Below are positions 7,680 to 14,998 of a stretch of DNA of 59,200 bases, piece after piece. A program made the position numbers and the translations under genes. How positions within the stretch are numbered: position 1 is the stretch's first letter; every line of letters begins with the position of its first letter. Source of the DNA: Gemmatimonadota bacterium (GTDB lineage: Bacteria; Gemmatimonadota; Gemmatimonadetes; Gemmatimonadales; GWC2-71-9); contig SHZU01000012.1 of NCBI GenBank assembly GCA_009692115.1, forward strand, positions 1 through 59,200, in the 5' to 3' direction. The notes beneath the pieces were generated by a model. The model had not been told where the DNA came from. It saw only the letters and a program-made list of their open reading frames with translations, and made no database searches.

Positions 7680-9574
7680 CGCGCTTCGACGCTGCCCTCG
7701 TGGTGGAGCGCGACCACCCGGGCCGCAATCCCGGTGGCCGACAGACCGAAACTCTCGAGCTGTGCGTTCCGCGGAGCCTGTTCCACCAGCCGGTCGGCAA
7801 TACCCATGGCCACGACCCGGACCCCGGGGTGGGTGTCGGCCAACTCGCGACCGAGATACGCCCCGAACCCATTGACCACGGTACCCTCTTCCACGGTGAC
7901 CAGCAATTTGGTGTCCTGCGCCAGCTGGTCGAGCAGGGCCCGATCATAGGGCTTGAGGAACCGGCAATTGACCACAGCCGCCTCGATCCCATCCTGGTGA
8001 AGCCGGTCGGCCGCCGCGAGCGCTGGGCCGACCATGGTACCCACCGCAAGGATCGCAGCGTCCTTCCCGGGCCGGAGGAGTTCCCACGTCCCGAACGGCA
8101 CGGCGGGCGTTTCCGCTACCGGGCGGGGTGCGGCCGGCACCTTGTCGCGCGGATAGCGAGTGCAGAACGGGCCGCCGTGATGGGTGAGGCCGGTCTTCAG
8201 GAGCCCGACCAATTCATCGGCATCTTTGGGCGCGGTTACCACCATGCCGGGCACCGCCAACATGTAGGCAATGTCGTAGAGACCCATGTGGGTCTGGCCG
8301 TCCTCGCCCACCAGGCCCGCCCGGTCCATGCAGAACATCACGGGCAGGTGCTGGACCGCGACGTCGTGGATGATGTTGTCGTAGGCCCGTTGCAAGAAGG
8401 TGGAATAGATGGCGCACACCGACCGGACCCCTTGAGTGGCCAGCCCGCCCGCAAACGTCACCGCGTGCCCCTCGGCGATCCCGACATCGAAGAACCGTTC
8501 CGGCCATCGTTTCTGAAAGATGTTGGTCCCGGTCCCCGACGGCATGGCCGCGGTGATGACGACGAAATCGCGATGCTCCTCCGCCAGATCGGACAGGGCA
8601 TCGCCGAATACCTGGGTCCAGGTCGGGGGGCCGCTGGCCTTCTTCCGGGCCTCGCCCGTGTCAGGGTCGTACGCCGCCAGCCCGTGCCACTTTTCCTTGT
8701 TGTCCTCGGCGTAGGAGAACCCCTTCCCTTTTTCGGTCAGAACATGGAGCACCCGGGGTCCCTTGAGCGTCCGGACGAACCGGAGGGTATCGCAGAGCTT
8801 GCCGAGGTCGTGGCCGTCGATCGGGCCGAAGTAGCGGAAGCCGAGTTCCTCGAAAAACATCCCCTCGGAAAAGAGGTTCTTGGCGCTCTCTTCGACATTC
8901 TTGGCGAACTCGACGACCTCGTCACCGAACACCTTGCCGGCCTTGAGCGTCCAGTGCTTGATGATCTCCCGGATCCGGTTGGTGAACGGCGTCGCGACGA
9001 TCCCGCCGAGCGTCTTGCTGATGGCGCCCACGTTCGGGGAAATCGACATCCCGTTATCGTTGACGATCAGGAGGATGTCCCGGTCGGAGTGTCCCGCATT
9101 GTTCATGCCCTCGTACGACAGGCCGCAGGTGAGCGCCCCGTCGCCCACGACCGCCACGACCTTGTAGTCGAGGCCGAGGAGATCCCGGGCAGTGGCCATG
9201 CCGAAGGCGGCGGACATGGCGGTACCGGCGTGACCCGCGCCGAACTGGTCGTGCGCGCTCTCGCTAGTCTTCAGAAACCCGGACACCCCTCCCCGCTGGC
9301 GGAGCGAGTCGAAACCTTCGTTCCGGCCGGTCAGGAGCTTCCACGCATAGGCCTGGTGCCCCACGTCCCAGACGATCTTGTCGGTCGGCGAATCAAACTC
9401 GTAGAGCAACGCGATCGCGAGTTCGACGCACCCGAGACTGGCCCCGATGTGGCCGCCGGTTTCCGAACACGACTGGATCAGCCGGTCCCGAAGATCTTGG
9501 GCAAGCACGGGCAACTGATCGCGCCCGATCCGTTTGAGATCGGCCGGACCGCGAATGGCTGGCAGTAATGACAT
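7676..9574 (-). CDS. dxs: 1-deoxy-D-xylulose-5-phosphate synthase
   Basis: 632 residues. It condenses pyruvate and glyceraldehyde-3-phosphate, using thiamine diphosphate, to start the MEP isoprenoid pathway. The thiamine-binding motif begins GDGALTCG at 144-151 and ends near the NDN at 172-174. The substrate-binding WDVGHQAY segment is at about 69-76. The central and C-terminal transketolase domains (DRAGLVGEDGQTHMG, MFCMD) are complete. ATG 9574 has TGAGGG about six bases upstream. The second-step neighbour ispA is directly upstream in the operon (9-base gap). The third codon is a TTA followed by CTG, one of the few TTA codons not preceding Gly. Confidence 0.98.
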   Translation of the reverse strand: MSLLPAIRGPADLKRIGRDQLPVLAQDLRDRLIQSCSETGGHIGASLGCVELAIALLYEFDSPTDKIVWDVGHQAYAWKLLTGRNEGFDSLRQRGGVSGFLKTSESAHDQFGAGHAGTAMSAAFGMATARDLLGLDYKVVAVVGDGALTCGLSYEGMNNAGHSDRDILLIVNDNGMSISPNVGAISKTLGGIVATPFTNRIREIIKHWTLKAGKVFGDEVVEFAKNVEESAKNLFSEGMFFEELGFRYFGPIDGHDLGKLCDTLRFVRTLKGPRVLHVLTEKGKGFSYAEDNKEKWHGLAAYDPDTGEARKKASGPPTWTQVFGDALSDLAEEHRDFVVITAAMPSGTGTNIFQKRWPERFFDVGIAEGHAVTFAGGLATQGVRSVCAIYSTFLQRAYDNIIHDVAVQHLPVMFCMDRAGLVGEDGQTHMGLYDIAYMLAVPGMVVTAPKDADELVGLLKTGLTHHGGPFCTRYPRDKVPAAPRPVAETPAVPFGTWELLRPGKDAAILAVGTMVGPALAAADRLHQDGIEAAVVNCRFLKPYDRALLDQLAQDTKLLVTVEEGTVVNGFGAYLGRELADTHPGVRVVAMGIADRLVEQAPRNAQLESFGLSATGIAARVVALHHEGSVEAR

Positions 9575-9583
9575 GTTGAGCCC

Positions 9584-10489
9584 TCAGGACTGACGATTCA
9601 CAATATAATGTGCCAGACTCACCAGCGAGGGCGACGCCACCCCGCCGCGCTCCAACCATTCCACCGCTCGGTGCGCCAGACGCTCCGCCTCGGCCCGGGC
9701 CCCGTCGACGCCGAGGAAGCTCACGTAGGTCGACTTCTGGAGCGAGACGTCCCGGCCCACGGTCTTCCCGAGTTGGGCCGTGGTGGCGGTGGCGTCGAGG
9801 ACATCGTCGGCCACTTGAAAAGCCAGGCCGATTTCGCGGCCATACCCGGCCAGCGCCTCAATGGTCTGTCCGCCCGCTCCAGCCGCCAGCCCCCCGACCA
9901 CACAGGCGGCCTCGATCAGGGCCCCCGTTTTCCGGGCGTGGATGGTCGTCAGGTCGTCGGCCACCAGCGAGCGCCCCTCCGCCGCCAAGTCGAGCCACTG
10001 CCCCCCGACCATGCCTTGAATGCCGCTCGCCTCGAGCAGCGTCCGGGCAATGGCCTGATGGGTGGCATCCGACACCCCGAGCTCCCGATTGGATTCGCAG
10101 AGCACCTCAATGGCCACCGGCACCAGCAGATACCCGACTCGGGTGGCGGTCGGGGCATCGAACGCCACGTGGGTGGTCGGCCGCCCCCGCCGTCGAGCGT
10201 CATCGTCCATGCAGGGCAGATCGTCATGGACCAGCGAATACGTATGGATGATCTCGACCGCCGTGGCGAGGCGGGTAATGGCGTCGTGGCGACCGCCCGC
10301 CGCCCGGTAGCAGGCCAGCACCAGAGCCGGCCGGACTCGCTTGCCCGCCGTGCCGAGCGCGTAGGCCAAGGCCTCACCCAACGGGCCGGGGCTTTCGGAC
10401 CGGAGCCGCTCCGCCACCGCCAGCAGGTGCTCGTCGGCCACGTCCCGCGCTTCGGCGAGCAGCTCGGCCGCGGGCGCCAGATCAGGCAT
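9584..10489 (-). CDS. ispA: Polyprenyl (farnesyl/geranylgeranyl) diphosphate synthase
   Basis: 301 residues from ATG 10489 (an adjacent upstream TTG is rejected). A trans-prenyltransferase adds isopentenyl diphosphate to allylic diphosphates. GKRVRP at 49-54, the first aspartate-rich motif DDLPCMDD at 89-96 (the longer bacterial spacing) and the second, DDVLD, at about 225 are all intact. Residues before the first motif include HTYSLVH, typical of short-chain FPP/GGPP synthases, but product length cannot be fixed from sequence alone. It overlaps xseB by 8 bases, the frequent xseB-ispA-dxs order. Confidence 0.95.
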   Translation of the reverse strand: MPDLAPAAELLAEARDVADEHLLAVAERLRSESPGPLGEALAYALGTAGKRVRPALVLACYRAAGGRHDAITRLATAVEIIHTYSLVHDDLPCMDDDARRRGRPTTHVAFDAPTATRVGYLLVPVAIEVLCESNRELGVSDATHQAIARTLLEASGIQGMVGGQWLDLAAEGRSLVADDLTTIHARKTGALIEAACVVGGLAAGAGGQTIEALAGYGREIGLAFQVADDVLDATATTAQLGKTVGRDVSLQKSTYVSFLGVDGARAEAERLAHRAVEWLERGGVASPSLVSLAHYIVNRQS

Positions 10490-10703
10490 CAAACGACGTC
10501 AGCTTGAGCACTCCATCGGCGTCTTCCAGGACCCGCTCGACCCGCGCCTCAGCCTCGGACAGCCGGTCCTTGGCGGTCTTGAGGTACCGGACCCCCTCCT
10601 CGAACAACGCCAGGGCCCGGTCGAGGTCAATCTCATCGCCCTCGAGCGCCTGGACGATCTCTTCGAGCCGTTTGAGATCGGTCGCCAGCGGATCTTCACT
10701 CAT
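10482..10703 (-). CDS. xseB: Exodeoxyribonuclease VII small subunit
   Basis: 73 residues, the usual size. It binds in several copies to the XseA large subunit to make the nuclease that degrades single-stranded DNA to acid-insoluble oligonucleotides. The family signature is visible: LKRLEEIVQALEGDEIDLDRALALFEEGV, here described as residues about 9-38, followed by a charged helix. ATG 10703 overlaps the xseA stop (ATGA), so large and small subunits are translationally coupled. Its 3' end overlaps ispA by eight bases. Confidence 0.95.
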   Translation of the reverse strand: MSEDPLATDLKRLEEIVQALEGDEIDLDRALALFEEGVRYLKTAKDRLSEAEARVERVLEDADGVLKLTSFDA

Positions 10704-11875
10704 TCTGACCTTGCCTTGATAGTGCCGTCCGATACCCGCAGTGAAAACCCCGTCCCCGCCGGTAGCTGATCGCGGGTGAGCACCACTCGGCCATCGTCAA
10801 GTTGGGCCACCGAGTATCCCCGGCCCAAAACCGCGAGCGGACTGAGCGCGTCGAGCGATGCCGCCAGCCGTTCCCACCGGCGCCGGGGAACCTCGACCCG
10901 GCGCCGGATGGCATGTCGAGCCCGGAGCGACACCCGGGCCAGCCGCTCGGACAGCACCCGGCTCCGGCGCCGAAGTCCGCTGCCTAACCGGCTGCCCAGT
11001 GACGCGACCTGCCGGCCGATGGCGCTCCGGTCCGGGAGCGCCATCGCCGCCGCCGCCGAGGGGGTCGGGGCCCGGAGGTCGGCCACCAGATCCGTCAACG
11101 TCACATCGGTCTCGTGCCCGACGGCCGAAATGGTCGGCACCCGGACCGCCGCGACCGCCCGGCACACCGGCTCCGCATTGAACGCCGAGAGATCATCCCG
11201 CCCGCCGCCCCCGCGCCCGACAATACAGAGATCGATGCCATCGAGCCGGTTCACGATGGCCAGGGCCCGGACGAGTTCGTCCACGGCGTCGTCACCCTGG
11301 ACCTTGGCCGGCACCAGCACGATCCGAACCGATGGCCACCGCCGCCGCGCCACGGTCACGATGTCGTGCACGACCACGCCGTCGGCGCTTGTGACCACCG
11401 CCATGGCCCTCGGAAACGCGGGCAGGCTCCGCTTGCGGGCCGGGTCGAAGAGTCCGTCCTCGGCCAGCCGCTCCCGGGTCCGCTCAAGGGCGAGTTGTTG
11501 GAGACCGACACCGGCAGTGGGGAGCAAGGCCACCGCATTGATCCGGAGTTCGCCGCGGGCGGCCCAGACGGTCGGGGTGCCAAGGACGTACACCTCCACC
11601 CCGTCAACCGGCACGAGGCGTTGGCGCTCCGCGTACGAGCGCCACATGACGCAGCGGAGTTGAGACTCCGCATCCTTGAGAGTGAAGTACCAGTGACCGG
11701 CCTCGTAGGCCTTCATCCCGATCACTTCGCCCTTGATCCACACCTGCCCCACCGCCGACTCGGCGGCCACCCGGAGGGCCGCCCCGAGTTCGGACACCGT
11801 GTACGCCGGCCGGTTCGTCGGTTGGGCCGGTTCTTTGCCGAAGAGATCGGGCGACTGGCGGGACTGCCGTTTCAC
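10700..11875 (-). CDS. xseA: Exodeoxyribonuclease VII large subunit
   Basis: 391 residues from GTG 11875, which overlaps the folD stop (GTGA); the frame remains open upstream but lies in folD. The N-terminal OB-fold domain begins at YTVSELGAALR (about 24-34) and contains VWIKGEVIG. The catalytic core has the conserved GRGGGGRDDL and GHETDVTLTD segments (about 195-245), and the C-terminal part is a long Arg-rich coiled coil ending in an SVAQLDDGRVV segment. It trims single-stranded DNA in repair together with XseB, encoded next. The protein is slightly shorter than the E. coli enzyme but has all recognisable parts. Confidence 0.96.
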   Translation of the reverse strand: MKRQSRQSPDLFGKEPAQPTNRPAYTVSELGAALRVAAESAVGQVWIKGEVIGMKAYEAGHWYFTLKDAESQLRCVMWRSYAERQRLVPVDGVEVYVLGTPTVWAARGELRINAVALLPTAGVGLQQLALERTRERLAEDGLFDPARKRSLPAFPRAMAVVTSADGVVVHDIVTVARRRWPSVRIVLVPAKVQGDDAVDELVRALAIVNRLDGIDLCIVGRGGGGRDDLSAFNAEPVCRAVAAVRVPTISAVGHETDVTLTDLVADLRAPTPSAAAAMALPDRSAIGRQVASLGSRLGSGLRRRSRVLSERLARVSLRARHAIRRRVEVPRRRWERLAASLDALSPLAVLGRGYSVAQLDDGRVVLTRDQLPAGTGFSLRVSDGTIKARSE

Positions 11876-12753
11876 CGGCTCTGTTTCGCCGCTTGAACCG
11901 TATTGCGCAGCAACATCGCGATGGTCATCTTGCCCACTCCGCCCGGCACCGGCGTGATCCAACTCGCCACCTGGGCCACCGGCTCGAACGCCACGTCGCC
12001 GACGATCCGATAGCCCTTGGGACGAGTGGCATCGGGAACCCGGTTGATCCCAACATCGACGACGACGGCGCCCGGCTTGACCATGTCGGCGGTGACGAAT
12101 TCCGGCTTGCCGATGGCCACCACCAAGATGTCCGCCTGACGAGTAATGGCTGGGAGGTCCCGGGAGCGGGAGTGACAGATAGTGACGGTGGCGTTCCCGC
12201 CCGGCGTGTCTTGCACGAGGAGATTGGCAATCGGCTTGCCGACGATGTTGGAGCGGCCGACGATCACGGCATGGGCGCCCTTGGTCTCGATCCCCGCCCG
12301 GATCAACATCTGCTGGCACCCGTAGGGGGTGGCCGGTCGAAAGGCCGACGGATCGCCGACCGAGACCCGCCCAACGTTCATGGGGTGGAACCCGTCGACA
12401 TCCTTGTTCGGATCGATGCGAAGCAGGACCCGCTCGGTCCTGATGTGTTTCGGCAACGGCAGCTGAACCAGGAACCCATGGATCCTCGGATCGGCGTTCA
12501 GTCGGTCGACGATCGCCAGCAACTCAGCCTCGGTGGCGGTGTCGGGCAGCCGAATCGTTTCCGAGTGCATCCCCGCTTCGAGACAGGCTTTTCCTTTGCT
12601 GGCGGCATAGACCAGGCTCGCCGGATCGTCGCCGACGATCACCACGGCCAACCCGGGCTGCACGCCGCCGGCCACCAGCCCGGCGACATCCTTCGCAATG
12701 TCGGCCCGGATGGTGTTGGCGATGGCAGTCCCGTCGAGAAGCCGGGCGGTCAC
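11872..12753 (-). CDS. folD: Methylenetetrahydrofolate dehydrogenase / cyclohydrolase
   Basis: 293 residues from GTG 12753 (overlaps the rny stop, GTGA). The bifunctional enzyme interconverts 5,10-methylene- and 10-formyl-tetrahydrofolate, using NADP. The catalytic Tyr-Lys region is visible as SLVYAASKGKACLEAGM (Lys at about residue 54). QLPLPKHI, PNKDVDGFHPMNVG and the Rossmann VGRSNIVGKP segment (about 166-175) follow, and the C-terminal TPVPGGVGKMT is intact. It sits between rny and xseA in a fully overlapping gene string. Confidence 0.97.
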   Translation of the reverse strand: MTARLLDGTAIANTIRADIAKDVAGLVAGGVQPGLAVVIVGDDPASLVYAASKGKACLEAGMHSETIRLPDTATEAELLAIVDRLNADPRIHGFLVQLPLPKHIRTERVLLRIDPNKDVDGFHPMNVGRVSVGDPSAFRPATPYGCQQMLIRAGIETKGAHAVIVGRSNIVGKPIANLLVQDTPGGNATVTICHSRSRDLPAITRQADILVVAIGKPEFVTADMVKPGAVVVDVGINRVPDATRPKGYRIVGDVAFEPVAQVASWITPVPGGVGKMTIAMLLRNTVQAAKQSR

Positions 12754-14330
12754 TTGGCGACCCCGGTGGCGCGGGTCTCCCGGATGACCGTGACCCGAAT
12801 TTGTCCGGGATACTGCAACTCGCCCTCGATCCGCTTAGCGATGGCCTCGGCCAACTCTTGGGCTTTGGTGTCGTTAATTTTTTCGGGTACGACGATGACC
12901 CGCACTTCCCGGCCGGCTTGAATCGCGTTGACCTTCTCGACCCCCTCGAAGCTGGTGGCGATCTCCTCGAGCTTGGTGAGCCGCTTGACGTAAGTCTCGA
13001 ACGCCTCGCGCCTCGCGCCGGGCCGTGACCCGCTGATGGCGTCGGCGGCCTGCACCAGGACCGACTCCGGGGTCTCGTGGGCCACGTCATCGTGGTGGGC
13101 CGCGATGCAATTGATGACCAGCGGATTCTCGCGATACTTGGTGGCCATCTCGACGCCGAGCTGAACGTGAGTGCCTTCGCTCTCGTGGGTCAGCACCTTG
13201 CCGACGTCGTGCAGCAGCCCGCCCCGCTTGGCGAGCATGACATCGAGATGGAGTTCCGCCGCCATCATCCCGGCAATCCACGAGACCTCCTTCGAGTGCT
13301 CGTAGATATTCTGGCCATAGCTGGTCCGATAGCGCATCCGGCCGATCAGCTTGATCATCTCAGGATGAAGCCCGTGAATGCCGGTTTCGAACGCCGCCTG
13401 CTCGCCGAGCTCGACGAGCTGATCCTCCAGATCTTTCTGGATTTTTTTGACGATTTCTTCGATCCGGCCGGGGTGAATCCGGCCGTCGGTGATCAACGCG
13501 TCGAGCGCCCGCCGGCCCACCTCGCGGCGAATCGGGTCGAAGCAGGACACAATCACGGTGTCAGGGGTGTCATCGATGATCAAATCGACCCCGGTCGCGA
13601 GTTCGAAGGCGCGGATGTTCCGTCCTTCGCGCCCGATGATCCGGCCCTTCATCTCGTCACTCGGCAACGCAACGGCCGCCACGGTCGTCTCCGCCGTGTG
13701 CTCGGCGGCCACCCGCTGGATCGACATCGCGATGATCCGCTTGGCGTCCTTTTCGGCGTTCTTCTTGGCTTGGTCTTTGATGTCCCGGGCCAGGGCCGCG
13801 GCCTGGGCTCGCGCTTCGTCCTCGACCCGCTGGATGAATTCTCGCCGGGCCTGTTCGACCGTGAGGCCGGCCACCCGCTCCAAACGCTGCCGCTGCTCGT
13901 GCACCAGCGCGTCGATTTCCTTGGTCCGCGCCTCGAGGGTGAGCTCCTTCTGGGCCAGGGCGCCCTGCTGCTCCGAGACCGCCTTGGACTGGCGGTCGAG
14001 CTCCTCGTTGCGCTTGGTAACTCCGCGCTCCCGCTCTTCGAGTCGGCGCTCGGTCCGGTCGATTTCTTCGCGTCGCCGGCCGAGGTCGCGGTCAAACTCT
14101 TCGCGGAGCTTGAGCGCCTCCATCTTGCCTTCGACCAACGCGGCGGAACGGGCCTTGTCGGCCTCGTCCCGGGCTTTGGTGACGAATTGGGATGCGTCGC
14201 GCTCGGCCGTCGCGACCAGGCCGGCCGCGTCACGTTTCTTGGAGCGGAGGACGACGGTGTAGCCAACCAGGGCCAGCACTATTCCAGCAACTACTCCTCC
14301 ACCCGCGAGGAGCCATTCGAGGATCGACAT
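12750..14330 (-). CDS. rny: Ribonuclease Y
   Basis: 526 residues. RNase Y is a membrane-anchored endoribonuclease that starts mRNA decay. Residues about 5-28 form a transmembrane helix. Residues about 40-205 are a long, highly charged coiled coil. A KH domain follows (GRIIGREGRNIRAFE at about 233-247). The HD domain has GGLLHDVGK (about 372) and AAHHDD. ATG 14330. The presence of rny, and its position next to zapA, matches the arrangement seen in many Firmicutes and deep-branching Gram-negatives. The gap to zapA is only 57 bases. Confidence 0.97.
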   Translation of the reverse strand: MSILEWLLAGGGVVAGIVLALVGYTVVLRSKKRDAAGLVATAERDASQFVTKARDEADKARSAALVEGKMEALKLREEFDRDLGRRREEIDRTERRLEERERGVTKRNEELDRQSKAVSEQQGALAQKELTLEARTKEIDALVHEQRQRLERVAGLTVEQARREFIQRVEDEARAQAAALARDIKDQAKKNAEKDAKRIIAMSIQRVAAEHTAETTVAAVALPSDEMKGRIIGREGRNIRAFELATGVDLIIDDTPDTVIVSCFDPIRREVGRRALDALITDGRIHPGRIEEIVKKIQKDLEDQLVELGEQAAFETGIHGLHPEMIKLIGRMRYRTSYGQNIYEHSKEVSWIAGMMAAELHLDVMLAKRGGLLHDVGKVLTHESEGTHVQLGVEMATKYRENPLVINCIAAHHDDVAHETPESVLVQAADAISGSRPGARREAFETYVKRLTKLEEIATSFEGVEKVNAIQAGREVRVIVVPEKINDTKAQELAEAIAKRIEGELQYPGQIRVTVIRETRATGVAK

Positions 14331-14387
14331 CAGTGTATCTCCGCACGCGGCGAGGGCGCCACGAATCGGTTAAGGCCCAGAGGCAAC

Positions 14388-14693
14388 CTAGTCTTGGGCT
14401 CGGGGACCCCGTACTGCCGGGGGAAGTAACCGCGCCAGCTGATCCGCCACCGCGTCAATACGGTGGGTGGTTGCCGCATCGTGCGGGCGGGCTTGAAACA
14501 GTTCATCCGTAACCGCAAGCGCCGCGAGAATCGTGGCGCGATGACCATCGATGGTCGGGGCCGCCGTCCGAATCCGCTGGACCGCCGAGTCGAGATACGC
14601 CGCGACGCCGCGGGTATACTCGGCGGGGTGATCGGAACTCACCGTCAGCTTCTGGCCGGCAATGACCACTTCGACCGGCTTCGGCCCGCTCAC
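14388..14693 (-). CDS. zapA: Cell division protein ZapA
   Basis: 101 residues from GTG 14693, which overlaps the preceding stop (GTGA). The N-terminus VEVVIAGQKLTVSSD and the AEYTRGVAAYLDSAVQRI segment are the ZapA beta-strand/helix head, followed by the C-terminal helix used for dimerisation. ZapA binds FtsZ and bundles protofilaments at the Z ring. It is coupled to a short coiled-coil gene just upstream, making a probable division-accessory pair between pheT and rny. Confidence 0.88.
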   Translation of the reverse strand: MSGPKPVEVVIAGQKLTVSSDHPAEYTRGVAAYLDSAVQRIRTAAPTIDGHRATILAALAVTDELFQARPHDAATTHRIDAVADQLARLLPPAVRGPRAQD

Positions 14694-14998
14694 CGGATGT
14701 CTCCCGTGACCTGATCGCCGACGAACCGGAGCCGGGTCTTCAACTGCTCGAGCTGCTCGCGGGCTGCCCCAATCCGGTCCCGGAGCCGGTGGTTTTCCGA
14801 CTCGACTTCGCTGATTCGGCCCCGGAGCAGCACCAGATCGCCGCGGGTGACTTCCGGGACCCGGTTCCGGGCCTCCTCGACCAACGACTCGGCCTTGAGA
14901 CAGCGCCGACGCCACCCGGCCAACTCGGTCTCGAGTAGGCCGGCAACGCGCTCGAGTTCCACGAGTGCCTGTTCAGGATGTTCGGAGTGTGACGCCAA
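14690..14998 (-). CDS. Short coiled-coil protein, ZapB-like (putative)
   Basis: 102 residues from a TTG at 14998. This start is chosen because GGAG lies seven bases upstream and no ATG exists in the frame. The whole chain is predicted coiled coil: heptad-like leucines and charged residues from LVELERVAGLLETELAG through RLRDRIGAAREQLEQLKTRL. It overlaps pheT by 26 bases and overlaps zapA by four (GTGA). Small coiled-coil proteins beside zapA in other bacteria are often ZapB-like Z-ring scaffolds, so that is the working guess. Length and composition agree, but sequence alone cannot separate it from any short coiled coil. Confidence 0.6.
   Translation of the reverse strand: MASHSEHPEQALVELERVAGLLETELAGWRRRCLKAESLVEEARNRVPEVTRGDLVLLRGRISEVESENHRLRDRIGAAREQLEQLKTRLRFVGDQVTGDIR

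Noticed and set aside
7700-9568. A 622-codon open frame on the plus strand opposite dxs
   Set aside because: It is an antisense shadow caused by GC-rich third positions; its composition is His/Gly/Arg/Pro-rich, and dxs on the other strand is beyond doubt.
14331-14387. A 6S RNA gene next to zapA
   Set aside because: zapA is often beside ssrS in other bacteria, but the gap is only 57 bases and shows no 6S-like hairpin.
13077-14429. A 450-codon plus-strand frame opposite rny
   Set aside because: Antisense shadow of a complete RNase Y gene; no start signal and no recognisable domain.
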